Source: Baffinella frigidus (taxonomy: Eukaryota > Cryptophyceae > Cryptomonadales > Baffinellaceae). From it: DNA of 10,508 nucleotides. The position numbers and the translations under genes were made by a program. The stretch spans positions 70,633 to 81,140 of the forward strand of contig MU646734.1 in the NCBI GenBank assembly GCA_026770585.1, read 5' to 3'. A model generated the notes under the pieces. It saw only the letters and a program-made list of their open reading frames with translations. It did no database searches and was not told the DNA's origin. Positions 6,019 to 10,508 of this stretch are shown here, in pieces (position 1 is the stretch's first letter; each line of letters begins with the position of its first letter).

Positions 6019-6090
6019 TCGGCTACGAAACTTACCACACAAGTGCTCTACAAATACTAGTACGGCCTTCCCGTGTAGTAATTTTCATTG
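6019..6090. repeat. Hairpin element H6
   Basis: Left arm CGGCTACGAAACTTACCACAC and right arm GTGTAGTAATTTTCATTG surround GCTCTACAAATACTAGTACG. It is a well-preserved member of the family, located between B3 and B4, where an intron would lie. Confidence 0.6.
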
Positions 6091-6114
6091 TGTGTTTCCT
6101 AAAACGTTGTACAG

Positions 6115-6195
6115 GTGGAGGATTTGCACGCGATGTGGGCGATGGTCGCGGATCTGCTCGGAAAAGAGAACTCGGACGGCGTCAAGGAGCGTGCG
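6115..6195 (+). CDS. Exon-like module B4, 27 codons
   Basis: Longest B copy. It follows TTGTACAG (acceptor-like) in phase 0. The peptide starts VEDLHAMWAMVADLLGKEN, continues SDGVKERA and is followed by GTCAACCC (weak donor) or an internal GTGCGG. It then runs into CCCGACACCCGAAACC telomere-like repeats. The first half is probably helical. B1 to B4 form a tandem series with an H element between each pair. Family unknown. The direction and phase allow an A-then-B order, which suggests fragments of one parental gene. Confidence 0.42.
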
Positions 6196-6198
6196 GTC

Positions 6199-6540
6199 AA
6201 CCCGACACCCGACACCCGAAACCTGAAATCGGAAAACCGAGAACCGAAAACCGAAAACCGAAACTCGAAAACCGAAAAGCGAAAACTGAAACCCGACCCC
6301 TGAAACCCCAAACCCCAAAATCGAAACCCGAAAACCGAAACGCCAAATTCGAAACCCGAAACCCCGAAACCCGAAACCCGAAACCCGAATCCCGGAATCT
6401 TGAAGCTTGAAATCCTAAACCTAAACCCTAAACCCTGAACCCCAAACCCTAAACCCTAATCCAAAACACCTAAACCCTAAACCCTAAACCCTAATCCCTA
6501 AACCGTAAACCGTAAACCATAATCCCTAAACCCTAATTAG
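6199..6540. repeat. Telomere-like arrays, CCCGAAA grading into CCCTAAA
   Basis: 6199-6410 is mainly ACCGAAA and CCCGAAA variants, with hexamer and heptamer spacing. 6411-6540 is mainly CCCTAAA and CCCTAAT. Long minus-strand ORFs here (GF-rich peptides) are artefacts of the repeat. Confidence 0.88.
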
Positions 6541-6584
6541 GTCTCCTTCATGGGCGCGCTCGTCTCAGGAGACAACTTCTCACG
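6541..6584 (+). pseudogene. Exon-like island C1
   Basis: Non-repetitive island after ATTAG. It contains ATGGGCGCGCTCGTC and ends ACG|GTTCAAC. The same CG|GTTCAAC end and a similar CTGGGCGCCCTCGCG core occur in the island at 8212-8283, and GCTGGGCGCGCTGCG occurs at 6918. These three are probably related fragments. Confidence 0.33.
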
Positions 6585-6917
6585 GTTCAACTCCGAACCC
6601 CAAACCCCAAGCCCTAAACCCCAAACCCCAAACCTGAAGCTAAACCCTAAACCTGAACCCTGATCTCTAATCCCCAATCCCTAATCTCGAAACTAAACCC
6701 TGCACCCCAAGCCCTAAATTCTGAACCCTCAACCCTCAACCCAAACCCTCAACCCTACTCCCTACTTCCTAAACCTGAAACTAAATCCTAATCCCTAACC
6801 CCTAACCCCTAATCCATCACCCCTCATCCCTACGTCCAAGCAACCTGGATCCCGGATCCCGAATCCCGAATCCCTAAACCCCAACCCCCCGACTCCAAAC
6901 GCGAAACCCGAACCCAG
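6585..6917. repeat. Telomere-like arrays (CCCCAAA, CCCTAAA, CCCTCAA, CCCTAAT)
   Basis: Highly mixed heptamers with some hexamers; short GGATCCCGGATCCCGAATCCC at 6847-6867. No coding sequence is visible. Confidence 0.85.
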
Positions 6918-6934
6918 GCTGGGCGCGCTGCGCG
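6918..6934 (+). pseudogene. Exon-like island C2, 17 bases
   Basis: Bounded by AACCCAG on the left and GTGAGT, a consensus donor, on the right. The core GCTGGGCGCGCTGCGCG matches islands C1 and C3. It would be a micro-exon if real. It may equally be a fragment. Confidence 0.28.
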
Positions 6935-7008
6935 GTGAGTTCTTCGATATTGCCGCACGCGAGGGGGGTGCGCTGCACTCGGTACCCCGCCCGAAACTAA
7001 TGGGGCAC

Positions 7009-7152
7009 CGGCCTGAAAATGGGGTAGTTAGGCCTACGGAATTGCCTAGGACCTCCTACCGTAGGCCGAGACTTTTTCGTCCTAGGATCCCTCGGCCTAC
7101 GGTAGGAGGTCCTAGGCAATGCCGTATGCCTAACTACCCCATTTTCAGGCCG
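7009..7152. mobile_element. 144-bp foldback element with 62-base arms
   Basis: Left arm 7009-7070 starts CGGCCTGAAAATGGGGTAG; right arm 7091-7152 is its reverse complement at 60 of 62 positions, with a 20-base loop. No certain target duplication is seen. It may be a MITE or a source of double-stranded hairpin RNA. The near-perfect arms imply recent origin or conversion. Confidence 0.85.
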
Positions 7153-7235
7153 TTAGCCTATGAAAACCCGCAACCCTAGACCCTTTAGGGATCAGGATGA
7201 TGGTTCGTGGCACGCGAGGGGGGTGCGCTGCATTC

Positions 7236-7379
7236 TCATCTCGAAAGATGACTGAATCAGTTCCCTAATTAGCGTTTTCATTTAATTAGGAGGCCTAATT
7301 AAATTTACTATGCCCTAACTAATTTCTCATATGCACCCTCCTATTGAAAAGGAACTGATTCAGTTATCTTCCGAGATGA
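7236..7379. mobile_element. 144-bp MITE-like element with ATTC target duplication
   Basis: Terminal inverted repeats of 29 bases start TCATCTCGAAAGAT and end ATCTTCCGAGATGA, two mismatches. ATTC lies on both sides (7232-7235, 7380-7383). The sister unit at 7467-7505 has GCTGCATTCGGTACCC uninterrupted, giving the empty site. The AT-rich centre contains another perfect hairpin (7280-7304, 11-base arms). This ending differs from the CTAGCTCTG family, so a second family is present. Confidence 0.82.
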
Positions 7380-7539
7380 ATTCGTTACCCGAAACCCTAA
7401 CCCCTAAACCCTTTAGGGACCAGGATTAAGGTTCGGGGTTTAGGTTTTTTTTATTATAGATTGCTAGACGTGAGGGGGGTAAGCTGCATTCGGTACCCCG
7501 CCCGAGACCCCAACCCCTAAACCATGCCCCCTAAACCCT

Positions 7540-7620
7540 GGACGCTGAACGCTGAACGCTGAACGCTAAACCCGATTTGACCACTTTGAGAATTTGACCA
7601 CTTCGAAATTTTGACCAATT
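7540..7620. repeat. CGCTGAA heptamers and a 17-bp tandem repeat
   Basis: CGCTGAA occurs three times in tandem (about 7545-7567), a further heptamer variant. It is followed by two and a half copies of TTTGACCACTTYGARAA (7575-7619). Confidence 0.75.
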
Positions 7621-7646
7621 AGCCTGAGCCCTCAACCCTTGACCAG

Positions 7647-7691
7647 GTGCTGCGGCTTCGGATCCTGGCACACGCGACGCGCTCCGCGCAG
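7647..7691 (+). pseudogene. Exon-like island D1
   Basis: Fifteen codons (VLRLRILAHATRSAQ) after TTGACCAG. They end CAG|GCAAAC, a weak GC donor, and then telomere-like repeats begin. Short and unrecognised. Confidence 0.22.
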
Positions 7692-7905
7692 GCAAACCCC
7701 TAACCCTCAACCCTAAACCCTAAACCCTGAACCTCAAACCCCAAACCCCAAAACCCAGACCCCAAACTCCAAACCCCAAACCCCGAACCCTGAACCCTAA
7801 ACCCCAAACCCCAAACCCCAAACCCTAAACCCTAAACCCTAAACCCCAAACCCCAAACCCTAAACACTAAACCCTAAACCCTAAACCCTAAACCCTCCAC
7901 GCAGG
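7692..7905. repeat. Telomere-like array (CCCTAAA, CCCCAAA)
   Basis: Nearly continuous heptamers with alternating blocks of CCCCAAA and CCCTAAA, including runs of three to four identical units. Confidence 0.92.
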
Positions 7906-7917
7906 CGTGCGCCCCCT

Positions 7918-8032
7918 TCGAGCTCAAGACCGCAGGTTTCCTTTCCGCTCCAAAGTTGACGAATTTGTACCACGCTCCCAGACTGTCAACTTTAGAATAG
8001 TCGGTCAGCCCCGTCGAGCTTACGACCGCAGG
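7918..8032. repeat. Core repeat of the MITE family between 19-bp direct repeats
   Basis: 7944-8005 matches the core at 2648-2705 and 2834-2893 (CTCCAAAGTTGACG, TTGTACCACG, GTCAACTTTAGAATAG). Each core contains AAAGTTGAC and GTCAACTTT in inverted order. The copy is flanked by TCGAGCTYAMGACCGCAGG at 7918-7936 and 8014-8032 (two mismatches). The CTAGCTCTG termini are absent. Confidence 0.65.
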
Positions 8033-8051
8033 CCACGAGCCCCCTTTTCAG

Positions 8052-8090
8052 GTTTTTGATCGATGCACGCGACGCCACTCCGATTCTGCT
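8052..8090 (+). pseudogene. Exon-like island D2
   Basis: Follows CCCCTTTTCAG, one of the better pyrimidine-rich acceptors in the window. GATGCACGCGACGCCACTCC resembles part of D1 (GGCACACGCGACGCGCTCC) and of the island at 8260. The right border is unclear. Confidence 0.22.
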
Positions 8091-8205
8091 CACCCCAAAA
8101 CCCCCAACCCCCAACTCCTAACCCCTAACCCCACAACCGACACCCCTAACCCCTAACCCCAAACCCCAAACGCCAAACGCCAAACCCAAAACCCCGAACC
8201 CTGGC
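8091..8205. repeat. Telomere-like array (CCCCTAA, CCCCAAA, CGCCAAA)
   Basis: Heptamer array with CCCCAAC, CCCCTAA and CGCCAAA variants. Confidence 0.88.
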
Positions 8206-8211
8206 GTACAG

Positions 8212-8283
8212 AGCTCCTGGAAGGGTGGCTGGGCGCCCTCGCGTCTTCAATTGCGGGGGAGCTGCACGCGGCGCCGCTCCCCG
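8212..8283 (+). CDS. Exon-like island C3, 23 full codons
   Basis: Lies between GCGTACAG and CCG|GTTCAACC. If the first codon is split, it reads LLEGWLGALASSIAGELH and then AAPLP, an amphipathic, protein-like segment of high GC in the middle of telomere-like arrays. The end CG|GTTCAAC is shared with island C1. Family unknown. Confidence 0.33.
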
Positions 8284-8284
8284 G

Positions 8285-8552
8285 TTCAACCCCAAATCCC
8301 AAATCCCAAACCCCAAACCCCAAACCTGAACCTAAACCGTAAACCCTGATCCCTAATCCCTAAACCCTCGCCTTGCACCGAAACCCGAAACCCGAAACCC
8401 GAAACCCGGAACCCGAAACCTGAAATCCGAAACCCGGAACCCGGAACCCGAAACCCGAGACCCGGAACCCGAAACCTGAAATCCGAAACCCGGAACCCGG
8501 AACCCGAAACCCGAGACCCGGAACCCGAAACCCGAAACCCGAAACCCGAAAC
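8285..8552. repeat. Telomere-like array with a 56-bp higher-order duplication
   Basis: CCCCAAA and CCCTAAT units to about 8370, then CCCGAAA/CCCGGAA. 8405-8460 and 8461-8516 are identical 56-bp blocks, each of eight heptamers in the same order of variants (starting CCCGGAA CCCGAAA). The GF-rich minus-strand ORF (8360-8650) is a repeat artefact. Confidence 0.93.
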
Positions 8553-8594
8553 GCAGGAGGGGTTGCGCGCGAGGGGGTGGAACTGCTATCGTAC

Positions 8595-8800
8595 ACCTCC
8601 GTTTTCGTCAAGATGGCGTACGCCCCCCACCCACCCACCCACAACCACACAGCGGGCTACGACGGGATTTTGAATAACCCCTAAGCGATAAGACTTAGGA
8701 CCCTACGGAAGGCAACCCGTAGGGACATAGGACGGATAAGGTAACGGAAATCTCCGTGTTTTTCAAGATGGTGTACGCCCCCCACCCACCCACCCACCCA
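8595..8800. repeat. Direct repeat around two small hairpins
   Basis: TCAAGATGGCGTACGCCCCC plus CACCC units (about 8597-8640) recurs as TCAAGATGGTGTACGCCCCC plus CACCC units (about 8750-8800). Between them is a perfect hairpin at 8701-8724 (CCCTACGG, 8-base loop, CCGTAGGG) and a CCTAAG/CTTAGG pair just to its left. Confidence 0.6.
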
Positions 8801-8883
8801 GCTGATGCTGGACTTCTGGCGTCAAAACTCACGTGGCTAACCGGGCTATGGGTGCCACCCCATAAGCTGGAGATCCCCAGTTC

Positions 8884-9037
8884 CTAGCTCTGTCCCACTT
8901 GGATTTGGGCTCGCCATTATTTCGCCCCCCCCAAACATTTTCACAGGTAAATTTTGACCCCCCCCCATGAAATTTACCTGTGAAATGTCGGGGGGGGCGA
9001 AATAATGGCGAGCCCAAATTGACTGAGACAGAGCTAG
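8884..9037. mobile_element. MITE-like element, CTAGCTCTG family, long-arm copy
   Basis: This is a 154-bp foldback. Arms of about 70 bases start CTAGCTCTGTC and pass through TTTGGGCTCGCCATTATTTCG and a C8 run to CACAGGTAAATTT. The loop holds a C9 run. The 5-bp AGTTC flanks it exactly (8879-8883, 9038-9042). Terminal 11 bases and target-duplication length match the element at 2950-3070, while its inner arm GGGCTCGCCA matches the hairpin in the 2602-2731 copy. The element is non-autonomous; no transposase is in the window. Confidence 0.87.
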
Positions 9038-9058
9038 AGTTCGCAATTCGCCCGGCAG

Positions 9059-9319
9059 ATGTTCAGCTACGAAGAGATCCTGTCCCAGCTGGCCGCCGCT
9101 GTCTCACCACATACACTACATTTCCGCCGACAAAGAAATGCGTTCTGGGCTCCGCTGCCGAGCGAGGACGGGACACAGCTGCCGAGCGAGGACAGGACAC
9201 AGCTACATTTTTTCCACCTGAATCCTCACGGAAATGGACCTTTAAAACGAAAAGTTGAGATCGGATTTGCGGCCTCAGCTTTAATTCTTGTGCTTAGTTG
9301 GCTCTCCAGCGGGGACTGA
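9059..9319 (+). CDS. Small ORF with predicted C-terminal membrane helix, unknown
   Basis: The 86-codon ORF has ATG at 9059, just after CCCGGCAG, so it could be a complete small gene or an exon. Residues 7-17 (ILSQLAAAVSP) resemble the core of the E modules (LFCRLVDAVCA). Residues 33-48 are a tandem LPSEDGTQ / LPSEDRTQ from a 24-bp duplication. KRK at 63-65 precedes a hydrophobic stretch at about 68-82 (IGFAASALILVLSWL), a likely membrane segment. The region 9111-9151 is repeated at 9434-9476, but the DNA that encodes residues about 32-83 is missing from that second copy. No family is recognised. Protein-like, but no evidence of expression. Confidence 0.3.
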   Translation: MFSYEEILSQLAAAVSPHTLHFRRQRNAFWAPLPSEDGTQLPSEDRTQLHFFHLNPHGNGPLKRKVEIGFAASALILVLSWLSSGD

Positions 9320-9556
9320 ATTGAGAGGGTGTGCGGCAGGTAGGTTGAGCTACACACACGCGTTACTATTACTAGTGTGATCCATGTGTGTAGTAATTTT
9401 GGTATGGGGTGCGGCAGGTCGGTTGAGCTGCCGGTACACACTAGATTTCTGCCGACAAAGAAATTCATTCTGGGCTGGGGCTGAATTGAGGGGTGCGGCA
9501 GGTCCGCTTTTGTGTAGTAATTTTGGTATGGTGTGCGGCAGGTCGGTTGAGCTGCC
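9306..9556. repeat. Repeats built on GTGCGGCAGGTCGGTTGAGCT
   Basis: GTGCGGCAGGT occurs four times (near 9331, 9410, 9496, 9533), three of them followed by GGTTGAGCT after one to two bases. CTGAATTGAG occurs twice. H-family pieces lie between: 9350-9400 with CTACACACA / TGTGTGTAG arms around a TTACTATTACTAG centre, and a right arm only at 9507-9530. Confidence 0.65.
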
Positions 9557-9608
9557 AGACGCGCTCTTCTGCCGGCTGGTGGACGCTGTCTGCGCCGTCT
9601 GCTTCCAG
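9549..9608 (+). CDS. Exon-like module E1, 20 codons
   Basis: Reads ELPDALFCRLVDAVCAVCFQ and ends CAG|GTCTCC. It has four cysteines in a hydrophobic helical context. The upstream frame is open through the repeat at 9306-9548, so the left exon edge is uncertain (GCGGCAG at 9535-9541 is one possible acceptor). Telomere-like repeats start right after the donor. Copies E2 to E4 follow downstream. Confidence 0.35.
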
Positions 9609-9720
9609 GTCTCCTCCCTAAACCCTCATCACTAAGGTGGATTACATCGGGAAACCCTAAACACTAACCCTTTCACACCCTAAACCCTAAACCCTAAAAC
9701 CCTGAACCCCTAGGTTCAGG
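9605..9720. repeat. Telomere-like segment, duplicated at 9950
   Basis: After the donor comes TCCCTAAACCCTCATCACTA, then AGGTGGATTACATCGGGAAA and CCCTAAA units. The block recurs with few changes at 9951-10010 after module E3. The exon and the intron-like flank were therefore duplicated together. Confidence 0.7.
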
Positions 9721-9772
9721 TTCAGGGTTCAGCGGTGTAGGGGTTCAGGTTCAGGGTTGAGGGGTTAGGGTT
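9714..9772 (+). repeat. G-rich telomere-like patch, inverted
   Basis: The strand changes from CCCTGAACCCC to GGTTCAGG around 9708-9713, giving CCTGAAC and GTTCAGG as a small inverted repeat. G-rich units (GGTTCAGG, GGTTGAGGGG, TTAGGG) then lead into module E2. Confidence 0.75.
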
Positions 9773-9809
9773 GAGCTGCCGGACGCGCTCTTTTGCTGTC
9801 TGCTTCCAG
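9773..9809 (+). pseudogene. Exon-like module E2 (deleted, donor lost)
   Basis: GAGCTGCCGGACGCGCTCTT matches E1. A deletion then removes the middle, leaving TGCTGTCTGCTTCCAG. The donor GT of E1 is TT here (CAG|TTCTCC). Confidence 0.4.
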
Positions 9810-9908
9810 TTCTCCGAAACCCGACACCCAAAACCCGACACCCGGAATTCGGAACCAGAAACCCGAAACTGGGGATAGGGTTCAGGGGCTAGGGGTGAGG
9901 GGTTAGGG
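9810..9908. repeat. CCCGACA/CCCGAAA units then a G-rich patch
   Basis: C-rich variant units (CCCGACACCC, CCCGAAAC) to about 9868, then GGGGATAGGGTTCAGGGG and TTAGGG on the same strand. This is a second strand switch within 200 bp. Confidence 0.7.
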
Positions 9909-9950
9909 TTCTGCCGGCTGGTGGCCGCTGTCTGTGCCGTGTGCTGTCAG
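9909..9950 (+). pseudogene. Exon-like module E3
   Basis: Reads FCRLVAAVCAVCCQ and ends CAG|GTCTCT. Relative to E1 it has two silent codons (TGC/TGT, GTC/GTG) and two replacements (D to A, F to C). Confidence 0.38.
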
Positions 9951-10063
9951 GTCTCTTCCCTAAACCCTAATCACTAAGGTGGGTTTCATCGGGAAACCCT
10001 ATACCCTAAACCCTAAAACCCTAAAACCCCGAAAACCCTAAACCCCTATACCCTATACCCTGA
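9951..10063. repeat. Telomere-like array, CCCTAAA / CCCTATA variants
   Basis: Second copy of the block at 9609-9660, then CCCTAAAA and CCCTATA units. Confidence 0.85.
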
Positions 10064-10084
10064 TTCTGCGCCGTGTGCTTCCAG
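10064..10084 (+). pseudogene. Exon-like module E4 (end only)
   Basis: Seven codons (FCAVCFQ) identical in sense to the end of E1, ending CAG|GTCGAT. They directly follow CCCTATACCCTGA. Confidence 0.35.
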
Positions 10085-10111
10085 GTCGATCCACCATAGG
10101 GAGGTGCGCGT

Positions 10112-10164
10112 GTTTCCCGATTTACGCCACCATGGGGACTAGGGCGTGGATGAAATCGGGAAAC
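10112..10164. repeat. Inverted repeat GTTTCCCGATTT / AAATCGGGAAAC
   Basis: Perfect 12-base arms (10112-10123, 10153-10164) with partial continuation (ACGCC / GGCGT) around CCACCATGGGGACT. The related CATCGGGAAACCCT appears at about 9647 and 9988. Confidence 0.65.
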
Positions 10165-10177
10165 TCTCAACCCTGCA

Positions 10178-10268
10178 CCCTGCTCCCTAAAACCCTAAAA
10201 CCCCAAACCCCCCAAACCCCCCAAACCCTAAACCCTAAACCCTAAACCCTAAAACCCTAAACCCCCCA
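10178..10268. repeat. Telomere-like array (CCCTAAA, CCCCAAA, CCCCCCAAA)
   Basis: Units with extra C or A residues grade into four clean CCCTAAA units before CCCCCCAG. Confidence 0.85.
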
Positions 10269-10269
10269 G

Positions 10270-10312
10270 GCGCTAGATCGGAGCGTGGAGGCCGAGGAGA
10301 GCCCCCAGCCTG
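10270..10312 (+). pseudogene. Exon-like island F
   Basis: Bounded by CCCCCCAG and CTG|GTGACC, with telomere-like arrays on both sides. The 43 bases give ALDRSVEAEESPQP plus one base. It begins GCGCT after CAG like the A modules, but the rest is different. Confidence 0.28.
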
Positions 10313-10321
10313 GTGACCACC

Positions 10322-10508
10322 ACCCCTAAACCCTAAACCCTAAACCCTAAACCCAAAACCCAAAACCCTAAACCCTAAACCCTAAACCCAAAACCCTAAA
10401 CCCTCAACCCTCAACCCTCAACCCTCAACCTCAAACCCTCAACCCCAAACCCTGAACCCTAAACCCCAAACCTTAAACCCTAAACCCTAAACCCTAAACC
10501 CTAAACCC
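10322..10508 (-). repeat. Telomere-type array CCCTAAA at right edge
   Basis: About 26 heptamers, mainly CCCTAAA, with CCCAAAA, CCCTCAA (a block of several) and single CCCTGAA and CCTTAAA units, running off the window. The C-rich strand is on +, the opposite of what a right chromosome end would show. Confidence 0.93.

Larger units (their letters stand above)
6956..7510. repeat. Three tandem units disrupted by foldback elements
   Basis: The sequence CGAGGGGGGTGCGCTGCAYTC (with small changes) begins copies at 6956, 7211 and 7468. Two copies continue GGTACCCCGCCCGA; CCCTTTAGGGAYCAGGAT occurs near 7181 and 7409. The spacing is about 255 bp, of which 144 bp in each of the first two units is a foldback insertion, leaving a basic unit of about 110 bp. 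Units also contain CCCTAAA variants. Confidence 0.75.

Noticed and set aside
5573-6042. Minus-strand ORFs of 81 and 139 codons across the H elements
   Set aside because: They are antisense to the B modules and run through repeated hairpin elements. The repeated peptide pieces follow the DNA repeats and show no domain.
8360-8650. 96-codon minus-strand ORF rich in GFRVSGFGF
   Set aside because: Direct product of the CCCGAAA/CCCGGAA heptamer array. The similar ORFs at 3371-3700 and 6085-6318 have the same cause.
8980-9258. 92-codon plus-strand ORF overlapping the 9059 ORF
   Set aside because: It begins inside the MITE right arm and lies in a shifted frame, with a less protein-like composition than the 9059-9319 frame.
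1-10508. CRISPR array
   Set aside because: Repeats are 7-bp telomere-like units or microsatellites without constant-length unique spacers, and the sequence is eukaryotic in character.

Overview
The window looks like a subtelomeric or interstitial telomere-like region of a nuclear chromosome from a eukaryote with the TTTAGGG-type telomere repeat. That repeat type is found in plants and in several algal and protist lineages, and I cannot narrow it further. The evidence is the long TTTAGGG/CCCTAAA heptamer arrays at both edges and their many degenerate relatives (CCCGAAA, CCCCAAA, CCCTGAA, CCCTCAA, CCCGGAA) through most of the right-hand 7 kb. I see no long intact gene, no rRNA or tRNA, no CRISPR array and no bacterial-style operon.

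Layout. 1-156: G-rich telomere-type array switching sharply from TTTAGGG to TTGAGGG. 251-900, minus strand: two tandem decayed copies of a MYND-type zinc finger, one split by a 104-bp insertion with a 5-bp target duplication and the other by a roughly 107-bp dispersed repeat. 939-1212: further copies of that dispersed repeat. 1560-1850: loose CACCCACGCGCGTCA-type minisatellite. 2221-2490: possible first coding exon ending in a strong splice donor. 2602-3075: cluster of short inverted-repeat (MITE-like) elements with CTAGCTCTG ends. 3120-3765: degenerate telomere-like repeats with three copies of a short module. 3846-4432: large CT-rich microsatellite with CG alternations.

4689-6195 holds two sets of four short exon-like modules (A, then B). 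The B modules are separated by small hairpin elements containing TTACTATTACTAG. 6199-8552 is mostly telomere-like heptamer arrays with short unique islands. Many of these islands begin after AG and end before GT. Two 144-bp foldback elements lie here inside a tandem repeat. 8884-9037 is a second clear MITE of the CTAGCTCTG family. 9059-9319 is a small ORF with a predicted C-terminal membrane helix. 9549-10084 holds four copies of a cysteine-rich exon-like module (E). The right edge returns to CCCTAAA.

Interpretation. Short exon-like pieces keep an ORF phase, differ partly by synonymous changes and have splice-like borders. They sit between telomere-like repeats and small inverted-repeat elements. 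Either this is a graveyard of duplicated gene fragments, or it contains a gene whose introns are made largely of telomere-like minisatellite and small mobile elements. RNA data would decide. At both window edges the telomere-type strand orientation points inward, so neither edge is by itself a normal chromosome end.
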